From the NCBI GenBank assembly GCA_017861215.1, contig JAGFXN010000128.1, positions 1 through 6,953 of the forward strand: DNA of 6,953 nucleotides. The letters are read 5' to 3'. This stretch comes from Deltaproteobacteria bacterium (GTDB lineage: Bacteria > Desulfobacterota > Desulfuromonadia > Geobacterales > DSM-12255). Position 1 is the first letter of the stretch. Every line of letters starts with the position of its first letter. Positions 5,935-6,953 of the stretch are shown in pieces. Made by a program: the position numbers and the translations under genes. The notes beneath the pieces are model-generated. The model worked only from the letters and a program-made list of their open reading frames with translations, did no database searches and was not told the origin of the DNA.

Positions 5935-6516
5935 ATGATAATGAAAAAAGTGATCGTTACCTGCTTGCTTTTCGTGATGACCTGTTTCGTGGCCGGGTGT
6001 GACCCGATTAACAGGCACGTGGTGCTCTCGACAATCTTTGACGGGGTACCATCCATGCCGCCTCCCGAACAGATTTGCACTGAGTATGCAGAGAAACGGG
6101 TTGAGGAAACCAGGCAGGAAATGGCGCTGGAAAAATCGGCCAGGGATGCAGTCACCAAACAAGCTTCCCAACACCTCCCGTATCTTGAAAAGAATTGTAG
6201 CGACTGCCATGATAAAACAAAAAAGGGAGGCCTCGTCGCGCCGCGCAATGAATTGTGTTTCGTCTGTCACACAGATTTCGTGAAAGGAGCGTATGTCCAT
6301 GGCCCGGTCGCGGTAGGCGATTGTTATGCCTGCCATCTGCCGCACAACTCCGCTTTCCCCAGCCTGCTGAAAACCGAGGCCGGTGCCGTCTGCGCCACCT
6401 GCCACCGTGAAAAACGGGCAGCCTCCTCCTTGCATGACAAGGCGGCCGCGAAACAGCTGGGGTGTTTGGATTGCCACGATCCGCATTTCAGCAATGCGCC
6501 GTTTTTCCTCAGATAA
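5935..6516 (+). CDS. Five-heme lipoprotein c-type cytochrome, doubled-CXXCH type
   Basis: The 193-residue product begins with a lipoprotein signal (KKVIVTCLLFVMTCFVAGC) with lipid Cys22. A conserved-looking leader follows (DPINRHVVLSTIFDGVPSMPPP), of the kind found, from memory, near the N-terminus of other membrane-linked doubled-CXXCH cytochromes. Residues about 46-80 are highly charged and probably helical. Five CXXCH sites start at Cys 88, 108, 130, 153 and 177. The unit VHGPVAVGDCYACHLPH nearly copies one in the large cytochrome upstream, so the two are related. Asp23 follows the lipid Cys; in E. coli this retains lipoproteins in the inner membrane, but the rule may not hold here. The ATG at 5935 is preferred (GAGGGG at 5919-5924, 10 nt upstream), with ATG 5941 as the alternative. 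It lies 33 nt after the propeller gene and 12 nt before the barrel gene, so co-transcription is likely. It probably passes electrons between the periplasmic cytochrome and the outer-membrane side. Confidence 0.87.
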   Translation: MIMKKVIVTCLLFVMTCFVAGCDPINRHVVLSTIFDGVPSMPPPEQICTEYAEKRVEETRQEMALEKSARDAVTKQASQHLPYLEKNCSDCHDKTKKGGLVAPRNELCFVCHTDFVKGAYVHGPVAVGDCYACHLPHNSAFPSLLKTEAGAVCATCHREKRAASSLHDKAAAKQLGCLDCHDPHFSNAPFFLR

Positions 6517-6528
6517 TCAGGCACCGGG

Positions 6529-6953
6529 ATGGGGATGAAGCCACTAATTATTTTCTTATTGCTGCTCCCTCTCTTCTCCTCCCTCAGCGGTGAGGCCATG
6601 GCGGCCCCTCCCAGCGCGTTATTGCTGCTGGGTGATTTCAGCCAGAAAGTCGATCTGGAGTACCGCTACAGCGGCTATACGTCAGATTCCGGGGGGAGTA
6701 CCTCGTCCCATAACCAGAATTATTTTCGGGAGGAGTACAATTTTCAGATTCCGTATGCAGTATTCAACCCCCGCATCTGGCGCGGCACCCTGGGCTTCGG
6801 CGTCAGGCTGGAGCAGGATTCCACTACTGCATCCCCGGGGACTTCGACCAGCTCTTCAGGAACCGGATTCAAGTATAACTTTACGGGATCTGTGCTGGAA
6901 CGGTCGTTTTTCCCGCTCAGTTTTTTCAGCCGGTCCGAGCAGACCCATGCCCA
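6529..6953 (+). CDS. Outer-membrane beta-barrel protein of the cytochrome cluster, 3' end outside the window
   Basis: The 141 visible residues start with a signal peptide (MGMKPLIIFLLLLPLFSS... to EAMA, cleavage after about residue 25). The mature part has alternating polar and hydrophobic/aromatic strands: KVDLEYRYSGYTS, YFREEYNFQIPYAVFNPRIW, GTLGFGVRLEQDS, FKYNFTGSVLERSFFPLSFF. These are separated by Ser/Thr/Gly-rich loops, including one at about residues 104-114. There is no heme motif in the visible part. That pattern is typical of large bacterial outer-membrane barrels. It follows the five-heme lipoprotein by 12 nt. Barrels encoded beside periplasmic and lipoprotein cytochromes usually form the sheath of a porin-cytochrome conduit, so that role is inferred. 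Two in-frame starts are possible: ATG 6529 (AGG at 6519-6521, 7 nt before) and ATG 6535; the choice changes only two residues. Confidence 0.72.
   Translation, partial: MGMKPLIIFLLLLPLFSSLSGEAMAAPPSALLLLGDFSQKVDLEYRYSGYTSDSGGSTSSHNQNYFREEYNFQIPYAVFNPRIWRGTLGFGVRLEQDSTTASPGTSTSSSGTGFKYNFTGSVLERSFFPLSFFSRSEQTHA

Noticed and set aside
5903..5938. An 11-codon frame (MQTVLRGDGSA) whose TGA overlaps the five-heme lipoprotein's ATG.
   Set aside because: It could be a coupling leader, but it has no clear ribosome site and no recognisable content; the overlap may be chance.
5221..6486. A 421-residue minus-strand frame opposite the propeller and five-heme genes.
   Set aside because: Its length arises from the opposite strand of GC-rich coding sequence. 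The plus strand shows propeller repeats, a lipobox and five CXXCH motifs.

Overview
The window looks like a chromosomal segment from a Geobacter-type bacterium (Geobacterales/Desulfuromonadia). This rests on the long class II aldolase, the Tim44-like protein, and above all a run of exported multiheme c-type cytochromes, a propeller lipoprotein and an outer-membrane barrel. The assignment comes from gene content and remembered family resemblance, not from a database search.

Left part (1-542): two minus-strand features. One is the start of a membrane protein with a TTG start, running off the left edge. The other is a decayed CheY-like receiver domain just upstream of it, readable only by switching frames twice; its last stop overlaps the membrane protein's TTG. 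On the plus strand a good sigma70-like promoter then drives a class II fructose-bisphosphate aldolase (543-1823).

Middle (1824-3266): a 477-bp gene-free stretch contains a 118-bp MITE-like element with 23-bp terminal inverted repeats (20/23 matching), several small hairpins, and a hairpin plus nine-T terminator not directly behind any gene. It is followed by a Tim44-like exported or membrane protein (2301-3266).

Right part (3382-6953): four co-directional genes that look like one extracytoplasmic electron-transfer cluster. They are a soluble multiheme cytochrome with 13 CXXCH sites plus one CX4CH and one CX3CH; an NHL-type beta-propeller lipoprotein broken by a single frameshift; a five-heme lipoprotein cytochrome; and the first 141 residues of an outer-membrane beta-barrel. 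A periplasmic cytochrome, a lipoprotein cytochrome and a barrel are the parts of a porin-cytochrome conduit that moves electrons across the outer membrane. The propeller lipoprotein would be an extra, possibly scaffolding, part. The function is inferred from composition and gene order. The frameshift in the propeller gene raises the question of whether the cluster is intact in this strain.
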